The translations under genes and the position numbers were made by a program. From Plectosphaerella cucumerina (lineage: Eukaryota > Ascomycota > Sordariomycetes > Glomerellales > Plectosphaerellaceae), in NCBI GenBank assembly GCA_020746995.1, contig JAGPXD010000006.1, forward strand, positions 868,001 to 932,000: a stretch of DNA of 64,000 nt. Direction: 5' to 3'. The notes below the pieces were generated by a model, which did not search any database, was not told the origin of the DNA, and saw nothing but the letters and a program-made list of their open reading frames with translations. Within the stretch, counting starts at the first letter, position 1. Every line of letters begins with the position of its first letter. Below, piece after piece: positions 23,740 through 34,922 of this stretch.

Positions 23740-24271
23740 TCAACCCAAGCCTGCCCACGCTCCACGTATCCGCCGCGCAAGCTGAATGTCCTTTTGCATG
23801 ATGGTAACTCTCTTGGCATGGATAGCGCAAAGGTTCGTGTCCTCGAAAAGGTGCACCATGAATGCCTCTGCGGCTTCTTGCAGTGCCTGGATTGCTTGTG
23901 ACTGCCACCTCATCTCCTCGTTCCGGGGTCGAAAACCCATGGCGATTTCGCGCACCTGAGAAAGCAACTGGTCAGCCATTGGTAATCTCTGTCTGCTTGT
24001 CCATTCGGGGACTTACCAGACGGGCGAATGGCAGTTTCCGCAACAGCAGGTCAGTGCTGCTCTGATATTTGCGGATTTCGCGGAGAGCAACGGTACCCGG
24101 GCGGTACCTTCTCTTCGAGCGTTGAGGGATGGGATCGCCAGCTGTGGGGACTGGTTGTCAGCAAGAATTCGTAGACGTCTGGACGAGGTAGAAGCGCATA
24201 CGTTGAACATCGCTTGGCCGGGACCGCCGACGACCTGCGTCAGATCTCCTGGCAGCCGCACGGGGAGGCAT
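23740..24271 (-). CDS. cenH3: Centromere-specific histone H3 variant (CENP-A / CenH3)
   Basis: Exons on the minus strand are 24271-24202, 24141-24017 and 23955-23740, giving 136 residues. The histone-fold half is H3-like (TVALREIRKYQSSTDLLL, LPFARLVREIAM, LFEDTNLCAIHAKRVTI, KDIQLARRIRG). Several features mark it as CenH3 rather than canonical H3. The tail (MPPRAAARRSDAGRRRSRPS) lacks ARTKQTARKS. Loop 1/alpha-2 reads FRPRNEEMRWQSQAIQALQE with an extra residue and a Trp. Alpha-2 ends AAEAFMVHLF, and the C-terminus is extended to AWAGLG. Known role: it replaces H3 in centromeric nucleosomes and directs kinetochore assembly. Introns interrupt the gene, as is common for fungal cenH3. It is divergent from the derlin gene. 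Confidence 0.94.
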
Positions 24272-25237
24272 GATGCGTGATTGGAGAAGGAAGTAGTGTC
24301 CTCGTGTGTGGGCTCTGGAATGGAATTGCCGCTTGAGCGGTCGTCGTCAAGCTGTGCTCGCTGCTGCGAGAGACCTGTGGCAGCGAATGCCCGTTTGGCC
24401 CTGGTTGTGCGCTGGTGCTGGTGTTCTGGTCGGGAAAAGGGTTCGGGCTGCGGTAATACTGGAGCTGGATGCGATAATGACAATGGCGCTGTCTTTTGTT
24501 CTTTGACGAGGAAAGTCGAGGAACGGATAAAGAAAAGCTGCAATGGTCGCAATGGTTTGGCGCGCGGAAACAGGTGTCTGTCAATGAAGCCCGACGTAGA
24601 GTGGAAAACGAGTGTGCACGAGTGTCGAGTTGAGAAGGGCGAGTCGTGGATGGGAGGTGAAGAGGAATGGCCAATGCCCAGTCGGTTGCGTCGCGACAGA
24701 CGCGACGTGGTTGCCCAGCCCCGCGACTTTTCGCGATAGCTCTGTAAATGAGCGGTTGGTCCCGCACCCACCCCCACCAGCCGCCAGTGTTGCAGGGATC
24801 CATGGTGGAACCAGACGACGGACGGGCCCAAGCTTCCGGCACCTTCCCTTCGAGGTACCTCCATCGCCCCTACCGTTGAGGCCAGCTAATGCACATTATG
24901 TAACGCGGGCAGATCTCCATACCTAGTACCACGAAGGCGCCGTACCTGCCGAACATCAAGTCAAACGAACCCCGGCAGGGTTCATTGAACTACAATCTTC
25001 TACAACCCAATACATCGTGGTGCCGCTTCGTCTGCGAGCCGTACGACATGAAGCAAACTTCAGCCTGAAGCCATCGTTCCAAACGCCAACGAGGACCATA
25101 ACCATTCAGCCATTATTAGATCCAGCCATTCGAGGCACAGATCGCGATCTGATTCCCCTTCACATCCGACTCCCACTATCGCCGCGAACTACCTGTCGGG
25201 TCGACTCTATTGACAGGACCCACGCATACTCGTCAGG
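24272..25237. promoter_or_regulatory. Divergent promoter region of cenH3 and the derlin gene
   Basis: These 966 bp lie between two start codons. I see no gene; open frames are basic, low-complexity and unlike known families. GGTACC-type words occur at about 24,100 and 24,853. Confidence 0.45.
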
Positions 25238-26059
25238 ATGGACCAAGTTATGGGAGATGGCGGAAGGCTCCCTCTCGAGACGTGGTTTTGGGAGATGCCC
25301 ATTTGCACCAGATGGTGGACCACTGCGACGGTCTTGACCAGTGCACTTGTGCAGTGCCAGATCGTGACGCCGTATCAGCTCTTCTACAGCTTTCGGGCCG
25401 TTTTTGTCAAGTCCCAGGTCAGTCAGGGTGGTGCTTCGGCAGACAGGATGCCTGTCTCCTCTTCGCTCAACCGCTGACATTGCTTGCACCAGTATTGGCG
25501 TCTCTTGACCACCTTCCTCTACTTCGGACCCTTCTCACTCGACCTTATCTTCCATGTGTACTTTCTTCAGCGATATGCCCGACTGATCGAGGAGTCATCA
25601 GGACGATCGCCCGCCCACTTCTCCTGGCTGCTCATGTACGCCATGTCGAGTCTCCTCTTGTTGTCACCCCTGGTCTCCATGCCCTTCCTCGGACATCCCC
25701 TGTCCTCGACTTTGGTATACATTTGGTCGCGAAGGAATCCAGACACGAGGTTGAGCTTCCTTGGGCTCTTGGTGTTCACGGCGCCATATCTTCCTTGGTT
25801 CCTCATGGGCTTCAGCCTGATTCTTCACGGCACCGTGCCCAAGGACGAGATCATGGGCGTCGTCATCGGTCACATCTGGTACTTCTTCACAGACGTATAC
25901 CCACCTCTCCATAACGGCTCCCGACCACTCGATCCTCCGGCCTGGTGGCGGCGACTATTCGAAAGGAGGCCCGAGCCTGGTCCCGAAGAAACGGCGAATG
26001 CAATCAACAACGAGATCATAGCCTTGGGAGGTCCGGAGCTCGCGGCAGACGTTCGGTAG
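25238..26059 (+). CDS. Derlin (Der1/Dfm1-family ER membrane protein)
   Basis: Exons 25238-25417 and 25493-26059 encode 248 residues. Derlins are inactive rhomboid-like proteins that help retrotranslocate misfolded proteins from the ER for degradation (ERAD). The N-terminal part reads LETWFWEMPICTRWWTTATVL and VTPYQLFYSF. Exon 2 begins QYWRLLTTFLYFGPFSLDLIFHVYF, the family's WR-containing segment. Several hydrophobic helices follow, with Gly-rich GVVIGHIWYFFTDVYPPL matching the GxxxG-type segment. The C-terminal about 45 residues are polar (ERRPEPGPEETANAINNE) and cytosolic. I cannot decide between Der1-like and Dfm1-like; I see no SHP-type p97-binding motif in the tail, which favours the shorter Der1 type. 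Confidence 0.93.
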
Positions 26060-26869
26060 AGGCTCAAGGCATGGCATCCGAGAGGTATATGAACGAAAAC
26101 AACGCAGAACGCAGACCGCGATGTCTGCAGCTTCGCAAGGAGGACATGCACGTCTGCAATCGCCTTCTGCGAAAGCGCTTCCGACTCCACGCCGGTCATG
26201 ACGAAACTGAATATCACGAAAACCCCTCCCCGTGGCTACATATCTGCCCGTGTCGCGAGGATCTCGCCGTACAAGCCGTCGACGGCACCGCACAGAGGTG
26301 GCATTCCTTGCCGCAGGGGACTCCTTCCGTGTTTGTGCACTGGCGCTGCAGGAGTAAGTCGGGGCACTGCCTTACCACGCTAGATACGGCATGCAGCATT
26401 CGGAGTATCCAGAGATGGGACGTCGCTTTCTGGGCGAACGGCACTATAAGTACATCTGCCTCGTTGGGGGCGCTCCGTAGACTTTAAGATTGGTAGAAGA
26501 ACTCCCGCGACGGCCTTGCCTCCTCGAGCGCAAGAAACAGCAATTGCATTAGCCCCTCCTCATTGTGCCTTTCCTGTCGCGACCTGCATGGCATCATAGG
26601 ATGGCTCCAGCAGTGCCGTGGTGCTGATCGGACGTGGTGTGGTGGTTTCAACAACCCCACCGTGCATTGCGTCATTTTGGAGACCTTTTTCCTCGACAGC
26701 TCAACTCACCGGCACACTGGGTGAACCACCACCTCACGCCCACATCAAGTCCTCTTCCTCTCTATCTCCTCCCAAAGTCTGCCTGGGATACGAACTGCCT
26801 GGACTCTAGAAGACAGTCTGAAAATCTGTTTGTAGCGCACATTTTGGCTTGGCGCACCGGACTAGCACA
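26060..26869. promoter_or_regulatory. Derlin 3' end and adi1 promoter region
   Basis: The 810-bp spacer has no gene I can support. It contains a CYS3/MetR-type site (listed separately) 273 bp before the adi1 start, and a CT-rich leader at about 26,745-26,775. Confidence 0.45.
26588..26597. promoter_or_regulatory. Candidate CYS3/MetR binding site (ATGGCATCAT)
   Basis: ATGGCATCAT fits the consensus ATGRYRYCAT known for Neurospora CYS3, the bZIP activator of sulfur assimilation (MetR in Aspergillus). It lies upstream of adi1, a methionine-salvage gene, so the context fits. Binding is inference; one degenerate 10-mer match can arise by chance. Confidence 0.45.
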
Positions 26870-27591
26870 ATGCGGGCTTATTGGTTTGACAATGCGCCTG
26901 TAAGAACCCCCAGGTATCCAGCCTTCCAAGGCTTGTCGCAAAGGCTGACCGTGCATGGCCGCGCCCTGGATAGGGTGACCAGAGGCTTGCCCATGACTCT
27001 GGCAAGAGCGTCGACGCGGCAGGCTTGCAGAAGCTCGGCGTCGACTATCACCACATCGCAGACCTCGACGCAGTGAATCAACTCGCTCTTGAGAGAGGTT
27101 ACAAGAACCGCGACGAGATCATCGTCTCTCCCGAGAAGATGGGAGATGTGTATGAGGAGAAGGTCAAGAGTTTCTTTCACGAGCACCTCCATGAAGATGA
27201 GGAGATCCGCTACGTGAGAGATGGCCAAGGGTACTTCGACGTCCGCAGCGTAGACGACGAGTGGGTTCGGATCCGCGTTGAGAAGGCAAGTCCATACCAT
27301 CATCAGACCCAGGCAGATGGAGGATCGGGCTAACGATGTATCGCGTGCCTTGCAGAACGACCTCATCATCCTGCCGGCCGGCATTTACCACCGCTTCACG
27401 ACCGATGAGTCCAACGTAAGATCTTGGATGACTGGCATGGAAATGCGCCGACTGACGCGAAGCAGTACATCAAGGCCATGCGCTTGTTCAAGGACGAGCC
27501 CAAATGGACCCCTCTGAACCGGTCGACGGAGCTGGACGAGAATCCTCACCGCCAATCCTACTCAATGAAATTTCTTACGGGAGCATCATGA
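26870..27591 (+). CDS. adi1: Acireductone dioxygenase (methionine salvage)
   Basis: Exons 26870-26899, 26974-27285, 27356-27415 and 27466-27591 encode 175 residues. The enzyme oxidises acireductone with O2 to the 2-keto-acid precursor of methionine (Fe form); the Ni form gives an off-pathway product and CO. It is a cupin. The metal ligands are all present: His81, His83 and Glu87 in EHLHEDEEIRY, and His126 in AGIYHRF. The first exon encodes just MRAYWFDNAP, the usual family start. Intron 2 (27,286-27,355) begins GC rather than GT (AAG followed by GCAAGT), a well-formed GC-AG donor. No GT donor nearby keeps the frame. A CYS3/MetR-like site lies upstream. Confidence 0.95.
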
Positions 27592-28155
27592 GGCGGTCTG
27601 TATACCGCACGGTAGATCAGCTAGTAGCTGAGCTCTGGCGATGGCCAGAGTGTGCTAATCAAAAGGTCGCGCTTGCCTGTAACCTATGGTAATGAAGATG
27701 CCTCATACACAATCCTCTTCTCGGGCCAGAGAGTGTCTATTGCCGACTTTCTGCATGTCGCTGTTGTTTTTCCCTGGTACACCGGACCTTGTTAGTACAC
27801 GAGGTTGGGTACGAATACTTGTCATGTCTCGACAAATTGCAGGGTTGGCGGGTAGCTGTCCGGGCTCTTGGGATCCATATTCACACTGTACAAACCCCGC
27901 GTTCACGCCATCCGGCACGCCCTAATGAACTGCTGCACAGTTACAGAAGGAGTCGCTGGACAACCACTTGACATTGAGGAGTATAGGAGGGCACGACTGG
28001 CCAGACACGACAAGCACTGCCTCGATTCGGACGACAGGCTTCGATACCGAGTGGCAGAAGGGAGAACCTCGACGTCCCTGGTCGCCGCCTCCCTTGGCAC
28101 GCCCATGCGGGTGCGTGTGGCTCAACACTGAACGGCCCGCCCGCATCAGGAAGCG
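27592..28155. other. adi1 3' end and short-chain dehydrogenase promoter region
   Basis: The 564-bp spacer has no gene I can support and no notable repeat. Confidence 0.4.
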
Positions 28156-29251
28156 ATGGACGTGCCGGGCTATGAGGCCGATGCTGCGGGCGAGGGTACA
28201 GACGCTGGGACGCATACCAAGCTACGTCTTCCGGCAAGCTGTGAGCCTCCGCGCTTGAACAGCCCTTCGAAGCAGCTGGCGTGGATTGTAAGTGCCACCA
28301 AAACCCCTTCCAAGTAGGTTGCTCAACCACTATACGCAGATCTTCGGAGGCACCGGGCACATGGGCAGGTCGCTTGTCAAGTGCGCCTTGGCCCGCGGTG
28401 ATTTGGTCACTTCTGTCGGCAGAGTCTACGAGACGAGTGCTCGCGAAATGCATGAGGCAGGCCAGAGCCAGAATTACTTGGGGGCTCTCTGCGACGTTCG
28501 AGCAGCGGCATCCGTCAACGCGGTCGTCCAAGAGGCTCTTCGCAAGTTCGGGAGAATCGACGTTGTCGCTAACTGCTCCGGCTACGGCGTCATCGCCGCG
28601 TGCGAGGACCAGGACGAGCACGATATCCGAAGCCAGTTTGAGACCAATTTCATCGGTACTCTCAACATCATCCAGGCAACTCTGCCATACTTTCGGAAGC
28701 AGAATGGTGGCAGATTCTTGATCTTCAGTTCCACGTCGGGTGCACTGGGCGTGCCGGGGCTGGGACCATACTGCGCCACCAAGTACGCCGTAGAGGGTCT
28801 GATCGAGGCCATGCTGTACGAGACGGATGCATACAACGTCAAGGCGACTCTGGTTGAGCCCGGCCTTGTCCGCCGCGACGAACCCGACTCGGGGGTGAAT
28901 CCCTTGCCAACCTGGGGTCATTTTTTGGTGAAGCCGGCAAGTGAGCCCTATGCACTGGCCACTTCACCTGCCCTACATGCGAAGAGAATGGTTCAGTGGC
29001 TAGGTGATCGACAGCCAACAAGCGCAGTAAAGTGCGCGGAGCTTGTCTGGCAGCTCGCCCATTGCTCGTACCCTCCGCTGCGGCTACTCCTGGGCAGTTA
29101 TGCCATTGAAAGTATACGGGACCGGCTAAGATCCGTGACCGAGGAGCTGGAGGACTGGAAGCACCTCAACTTCCAAGCCAATGCAGATCCCGACGACGGT
29201 GTTCTTTCCGACGAGAGGCAGACTGGTATGGAAGACGATAGTGTGTACTAG
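28156..29251 (+). CDS. Short-chain dehydrogenase/reductase (classical SDR)
   Basis: Exons 28156-28287 and 28340-29251 encode 347 residues. The intron is 52 nt and sits just before the cofactor loop. The Rossmann motif is IFGGTGHMGR (residues 45-54), a variant of TGxxxGxG. NCSG (122-125) stands in for NNAG. The catalytic Ser is near 175 (IFSSTSGALG), with Tyr188 and Lys192 in YCATK. So it should be an active NAD(P)-dependent oxidoreductase. The region after YxxxK (VEPGLVRRDE) and the C-terminus resemble the retinol-dehydrogenase-8-like/17-beta-HSD-like group, but the substrate cannot be inferred. The N-terminal 40 residues are an acidic, non-conserved extension; a start nearer the Rossmann motif is not available in exon 2, which supports the two-exon model. 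Confidence 0.85.
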
Positions 29252-29721
29252 ATACAATCAAGGTTCTGTCATGGATTCGAACCATGAGGTTTACCAAGTA
29301 CGAAGTTGTAGAGCTAATGCACGTACCCACTTTGGTGCATACCTTGGCGGTCTTTCGGGATTATGTAATACAAGGTCGACGTGGCTCGTCGAGCCAGGGG
29401 AGCATCTAGTGACAATGGAGTGGCATTCGCAGGGGCGCAGACACTGGCAAGTACAGGGAGGCAGGCCGTATTCACGACTTCATGTCGACATCCCTCGCAT
29501 ATCTACTCAGAGCCACATACCTCCCTTGAACCAGGGCGCATTGCCAAGACTCCAGAAACCGACCGTCCTATATACCAGCAGTCCCCAATCTTCACTCGCC
29601 ATCGGATCGCCGAAGCCATTCGTTCTACCAGACGCGCCAACTTTCCCAGCGCCGCAGACGACGTGCATCCAGTGCCACCACGACCACGACCTAGGTCCTC
29701 GAGAGACCTCCGAATCCGACC
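29252..29721. promoter_or_regulatory. SDR 3' end and vrg4 promoter region
   Basis: These 470 bp hold no gene. A 17-nt palindrome (CATGG-ATTCGAA-CCATG type) at about 29,270-29,286 looks like a tRNA T-arm but has no matching acceptor stem. Confidence 0.4.
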
Positions 29722-31069
29722 ATGTCCGACAAAAAGAAAGAAGACTTCGAGCTGGGGCCTCTGGGTTCCGGGGCCAGCAGTCCTCGTAGAGGCGAAAGAG
29801 ACGGGTTTCTCGGACGGTCGCCCTCCCGTCGGCCAAAGACGCATGCCTCTACAGAGTCGCTGAGCTCAACAATACACCAGATCGACAACAGCCCCGGAGC
29901 ATCGATCCTCGCGTACTGCTTCTCTTCCATAAGCATGACAGTTGTGAACAAGTTTGTGGTGTCTGGACAGTTCTGGAATCTGAACTTCTTCTACCTCGCC
30001 ATTCAGGTGCGTAGATGGCAGTTCCATTCGCTCCTGTGCTCTACTGATCTGTTTCAGGCGATTGTATGCGTCGGTACCATCCACGCGTGTAAAAGTGCCG
30101 GCGTAATTCGCAACTTGGCGCCATTTGACAAGGACAAGGCCAGGAGATGTACGTCCAGAGAACGCAAACCCTTCTTCTGAGAAACTAGACTGACCGGGCT
30201 ACAGGGTTCCCAATCTCTCTTCTACTTGTCGGCATGATATACACCAGTACAAAGGCGCTTCAGTTCCTGTCCGTCCCTGTCTACACCATCTTCAAAAACC
30301 TCACAATCATTGTCATCGCGTATGGAGAGGTGCTGTGGTTTGGCGGCAGCGTCACCCCCGTCGCCCTGCTGTCGTTTGGCTTGATGGTCCTCAGCTCCGT
30401 GGTAGCCGCCTGGGCTGATATCCAACATGCGATTTACGGCTCAGTCGGCGAACAAGATGCGTCTCAGGCAATATCCACGCTCAATGCGGGTTATGCGTGG
30501 ATGGGCTTCAACGTCTTCTGCACCGCTGCTTACGTCCTGGGGATGCGTAAGGTCATCAAGAAGATGAACTTCAGAGACTGGGACAGTAAGTACCTCGCAC
30601 TCGGCGCTTCTAGTAGTCGACTGACTCGGCAGCCATGTTCTACAACAACCTCTTGACAATTCCGGTGCTGATTGTCTGTTCCCTTCTTGCCGAGGACTGG
30701 TCATCAGACAATCTCGCCAAGAACTTCCCTCAAGAGAGTCGCAATACCCTCCTCATTGGGATGATCTACTCCGGTCTCTGCGCGATCTTCATCTCGTATT
30801 GCTCAGCCTGGTGCATCCGAGTCACCTCGTCGACAACGTACTCGATGGTGGGCGCCCTCAACAAGCTGCCCATTGCTGTCAGCGGACTCGTATTCTTTTC
30901 AGCGCCCGTGACCTTTGGAAGTGTCACTGCGATCATAATCGGGTTCGTCAGCGGCATAGTATATGCCTGGGCACGTATTCGGCAAACCGAAGTTGCCAAG
31001 CTGTCGCTCCCTACAACGCAGCCAATAAGTGCAAGCTCCCAGAGCCATAGAGACGCGGCGAACTCGTAA
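29722..31069 (+). CDS. vrg4: Golgi GDP-mannose transporter (Vrg4/GmtA)
   Basis: Exons 29722-30006, 30058-30148, 30205-30585 and 30633-31069 encode 397 residues. The protein exchanges cytosolic GDP-mannose for lumenal GMP in the Golgi, supplying mannosylation of glycoproteins and inositol-phosphoceramides. It is polytopic with about ten hydrophobic helices after a polar N-terminus of about 55 residues. The two substrate-recognition motifs known from yeast Vrg4 are present: FYNN (residues 255-258) and GALNK (326-330). The second intron splits the Trp codon of RRWFPISLLLVG. Introns are GT-AG and short (47-56 nt). The C-terminal tail is polar (SASSQSHRDAANS). Confidence 0.96.
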
Positions 31070-32251
31070 TCACCGCGAGGCATGCGAGGACTAGATGATC
31101 ATCTGGTTGTGGTGACCTGCTGGTCATAGACAGCCTCATGTATACGGGCAGTCAGTCAGGGAACGGCAGACTCGGACCGAACGACAGATGCGAGGCGCTC
31201 CAGACGTCTCCTCGCGGAGCAAATCATCCCCGTCCGTTGTAGCAGCCCATCAAATCGGCAGCATGAATACAACATCGATTGGCCACATCACTTCTCTGAA
31301 AGGGTTTCGAGGTTCCTTGTGATCGGCCAGGCTGCAGCGAACACTCCACAGCCTCCGATTGAATTGCTTGGTTGATACATCCGCTCTCGGACGTGCAGCA
31401 GCGGGTGACATTTTGCTTCCTCCAAGATGCAAGCAACGAGAATCAGGTCTCGGTCACCCATACACTGTAGCAATGTTCGCGCGGATGCCAGATTTTGGTT
31501 CCCTGCAATGGGGCATGTGGCAAGTTGTCTGTCTACCTTGGACCCCTGTCCTCTCCTTTCTCGTTAGAGGCTGCCTACCCCCTGGGTTGACAAAGTGTAC
31601 ACAGACTCAGTCAAGTTGAACACTGGGGCCTTGTCAACTTCCGCTGCAAACTATCAACGTAGGTGTGTACTCGTAGATTCGAAGTCTCGAACCCATCGAA
31701 ACGTCCTGGACCAAGATGGAAGGAACCCAACTCGAGCAGGCACGATCTCTCCCAGGTTCCAGTGCAGGCGAAATTCGACGAGACAAGCAGAGCAAGGTTG
31801 CTCTCCATGTTCCTAATGGGACAGCGAACTCCACCCACTCACGGTGCCTTGACGCGGATGGGCAACGCGTGAAGGGCAGGAAGGAAGGAACGACCATCAG
31901 GTGACCTCCACCCGTTCCTGCCTCCAAACTTGCACCAGCTCGCACATTCACTTGAAACGTACCTACCCACCCACGTACCTTCCTTCTCCCGGCTACGTGC
32001 CTGCCTTACCTTGTCTGTCACCTCAGGCACCTAGGTAGAGATTTTGCCTACCTGCATACCTTCCCCCGCCTGCCTGCTTGGTGTTTCTCACCACTCTCTT
32101 CACTTCTGGTTCATCGCCCATTCCTTTCCCTCTGCCAACACCACCCTGTCCTCTGGTCCCTTACCTTTTGCCGGTGTAAGTGATTTTCAGGACTCATCGT
32201 CGTGCATTTGATCCGGCCCTTTTTTGGCGACAGTTCACCTCGACCGAAGCC
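31070..32251. promoter_or_regulatory. Long upstream region of the Mei2-type gene
   Basis: The 1.18-kb spacer has no gene I can support. Its last third (about 31,955-32,170) is dense in CCTACC, CTACCT, GTACCT and CCTGCCT words and then turns pyrimidine-rich, consistent with promoter and 5' leader. A GTAAGT at about 32,177 followed by TTTCAG at about 32,190 could be a short leader intron fragment, but it is too short as it stands. Confidence 0.45.
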
Positions 32252-34922
32252 ATGGAGCACTCGGCCTCGGACACGTACGACCCTGCATCCCCCCGTTCTT
32301 CCAGCGGGCCTGCCGAGTCACCCAAGGGCACCCCCGACACACGTCTCACGGCCTTTTCGCCTGATGAGGGCTCAACAAGGTCGTCGCGTCTAACGAAGCC
32401 TGCAAATGTTCGCGATTCTGGACTTGCCCCCATCCTTTTCCCAGTCAAGGCCTTGGCTTGCCACGGACCATCTGCAGACAGGGACCCCTTTGTTACCCAG
32501 AAGACTACGTCGGCATCACAACTCTCGCCCACGGCATCCTCCTTCCAGCCCTTTTCAGCTCGGGCCAATATCACCAGCGACACCGCTGCTCCTTCCATCA
32601 CAGAGGGAAATGATCTCTCAACCAAGCCCTCCCACGCGGCAGCCACCACCAGCAGCAGCCAGGCTATCCGGCTCTCTTATCAGGACCGAGATGTTCCTGT
32701 CGCCTCTGCCACGATGTACTTGGAGGTTCGTAGCCCTTCATGGCTCTTGAATGAAGATAGGGGTCGCTGACGTTCAATGCCAGAGGCTCGAGAGGTTTGG
32801 TCTTCTGAACCCGGGCTGCAGAGAGGTGGCCTATCAGGCCGGGTCAGTGCTTGTGCGCTTCGGCGACACAGTCAGCGCCGCTGAGGCTGTCGAGCATGCC
32901 GGCCAGTATGGTGACGGTCTCGTTGCGTCTCACGTGCCCGATTCGGAGTGGCCAAGTGTCTGTCAACCCCAACCTCCCCCCGTCTATGTCGAGTAGCTGA
33001 CACAGGCTGTCCAGGACAATTCCGACCATGACTCCCATGGCCGGGTTTCCATCCTAGCCTACGCCGCAGTTCCGTCGGCGATGGAGGCGGAGCGCACTGA
33101 ATCTGGCATTCAGGCTTTGCTCCAGTCTCAGGGTGAGCTGAAATCGTTTCACCGGCAACCCAACATCTACGGACCCAGCATCTACACTGCTCTAGCAGAG
33201 TATGTCGACGCAGACTATGCAGCCAAGGCTGTTTCCAGGCTTGACGGACGCAACGTCGAGGTAAGTCTTTGCACTACAGAAGCTCGAGACATCGCCCACT
33301 GACATCGTCTACGCGAAAGGGAGCTGTCATTCACCTGGCCCTCGCACCCGGAGGACAAGACAACGTGTATTCGACGCCTCCTCATGCCAGCACCCCGGAG
33401 ACAATGCTGTCTCGTTCCATGCAGGACCTCGGAATCTCCAAGTCCTCCCCCGCGTCTACCCAGACAGCGAGTCCCCACGAAGTTCCCGTTCCTGCCATGG
33501 GTACTCTCTACCCCACCATGCCCTTCCAGATGCAGCAGCCTTTTGCTGTGTGGCCGGTCATGTGCCAGACACCGCTCCAGCCGAGTATGACTTATCTGCT
33601 GGACAGCCATCAACAGGCTTCCCATATGGCACCTCCGGCGATGGGAAACTATCAACTGGCATCGCCGTCCGCTACCCAGTCGGGCCACGCTGGGCACTTC
33701 TCCGAGGGCTACTACCAGCCCCGCAGTATGCCAAGCCTCGTGCACCCCGACGCTCGACGGCAGCATGCATCACGAGTTTCTCGATCATCCTTCTACAGCA
33801 TTGCCAGCCATCATAATCATGTCGATGTGGCGCGCATCCGCGAGGGCATAGATGTACGAACAACGGTACGTTTGCGGAGTGTTCGGTTCATGGAAGCAGT
33901 GTGGTAATGACACATTACGCAGATCATGCTTCGCAACATCCCCAACAAGGTCGATCAGGCCATGTTGAAGCGAATTGTGGATGAATCCAGCTGGGGAAAG
34001 TACGACTTCATGTATCTGCGCATCGATTTCGCGAACGACTGCAAGTGAGTTTCTTCCCATTCCAGTCTGCACACATCGAAAGACAATCCTGACCATCGTA
34101 CCATCGCAGTGTTGGGTACGCGTTCATCAACTTTGTCGACGTGAGTTGCCTGAAGCCCTATTTGACTTGACACATGAGACCTCTGACACCCATGCAGCCT
34201 CTTGATATAATCGATGCATGTCAACGCCCCTCTCCATTTTGCAACAGCCTCTGACCAATTCACAGTTCGTCAACGCACGCGGAAATCAGCGATGGTAAGC
34301 CAGCAACTCAATGCTCCCACCTGTCTCACCACAGCAAGATCCCAAGCTAATTGCTGTAGGAACTGCTTCAAAAGTGACAAGGTCGCCGAGATTTCCTACG
34401 CCAGTGCGTTGCATTCACACCGCGAACTGTCCATGCATGCTGACAAGGAACCTAGCCATCCAGGGCAAAGACTGTCTTGTGCAGAAGTTCCGGAACAGCT
34501 CCGTGATGCTCGAGGCGGCTCACTACCGGCCCAAGGTTAGTGACCTTCTGGATACGGTCCATCGCCTCTCACTGACGTCTCTCAAGCTCTACTACACATC
34601 CAACGGACCGTTGCCTGACCTCGCAGGACAGGAGGAGGCCTTCCCGGCCCCTGACAACCAGTCAAAGATGAAGCGGAGTTGCGAAAATGCCGAGCATGTT
34701 GGTACGTTCAACCAACCCCCCACCCCCACCGCGTGAGGTCTCGTTGGCTCACAGAGCTGATTCCAATGTTCACTAGGCCTCTTCACCCCCAACGCAGGTC
34801 AGCACTTCCGCGACGAGCAACGCCGTAGGAGGTCACAATACGATCGCGGCACCCGACTTGCTGCACTTGAAGAGCAAGACTTCGAGGCAGCCTCTCAACC
34901 ATTCGTCCAATATCACCACTAG
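32252..34922 (+). CDS. Mei2-type RNA-binding protein (C-terminal Mei2 RRM)
   Basis: Twelve exons: 32252-32725, 32784-32957, 33006-33260, 33320-33865, 33923-34044, 34110-34140, 34198-34215, 34266-34294, 34360-34403, 34456-34535, 34587-34701 and 34777-34922, about 677 residues. The Mei2 C-terminal RRM starts near residue 484 (IMLRNIPNKVDQAMLKRIVD) and includes GYAFINFVD, the Asn-Ala-Arg helix segment, and CLVQKFRNSSVM, which are diagnostic. Fission-yeast Mei2 binds meiRNA and switches cells into meiosis; filamentous-fungal roles are less known. An upstream degenerate RRM (about residues 160-300) and a Pro/Gln/Met-rich linker precede it. The 18-nt exon 7 is followed by a GC-AG intron (GAT then GCATGT), needed to give IIDFVNARG. 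The second intron's donor is ambiguous (32,958 or 32,934). Confidence 0.87.

Noticed and set aside
26060..28155. A biosynthetic gene cluster around adi1 and the SDR
   Set aside because: No synthase, transporter, P450 or pathway regulator is nearby; neighbours are unrelated housekeeping genes.
27941..28921. 326-residue minus-strand open frame over the SDR gene
   Set aside because: Antisense to a classical SDR with Rossmann and YxxxK motifs; no family resemblance of its own.
29270..29286. T-arm-like palindrome suggesting a tRNA gene
   Set aside because: The 5-bp stem and 7-nt loop look right, but no acceptor stem, D-arm or anticodon arm pairs at the proper distances.
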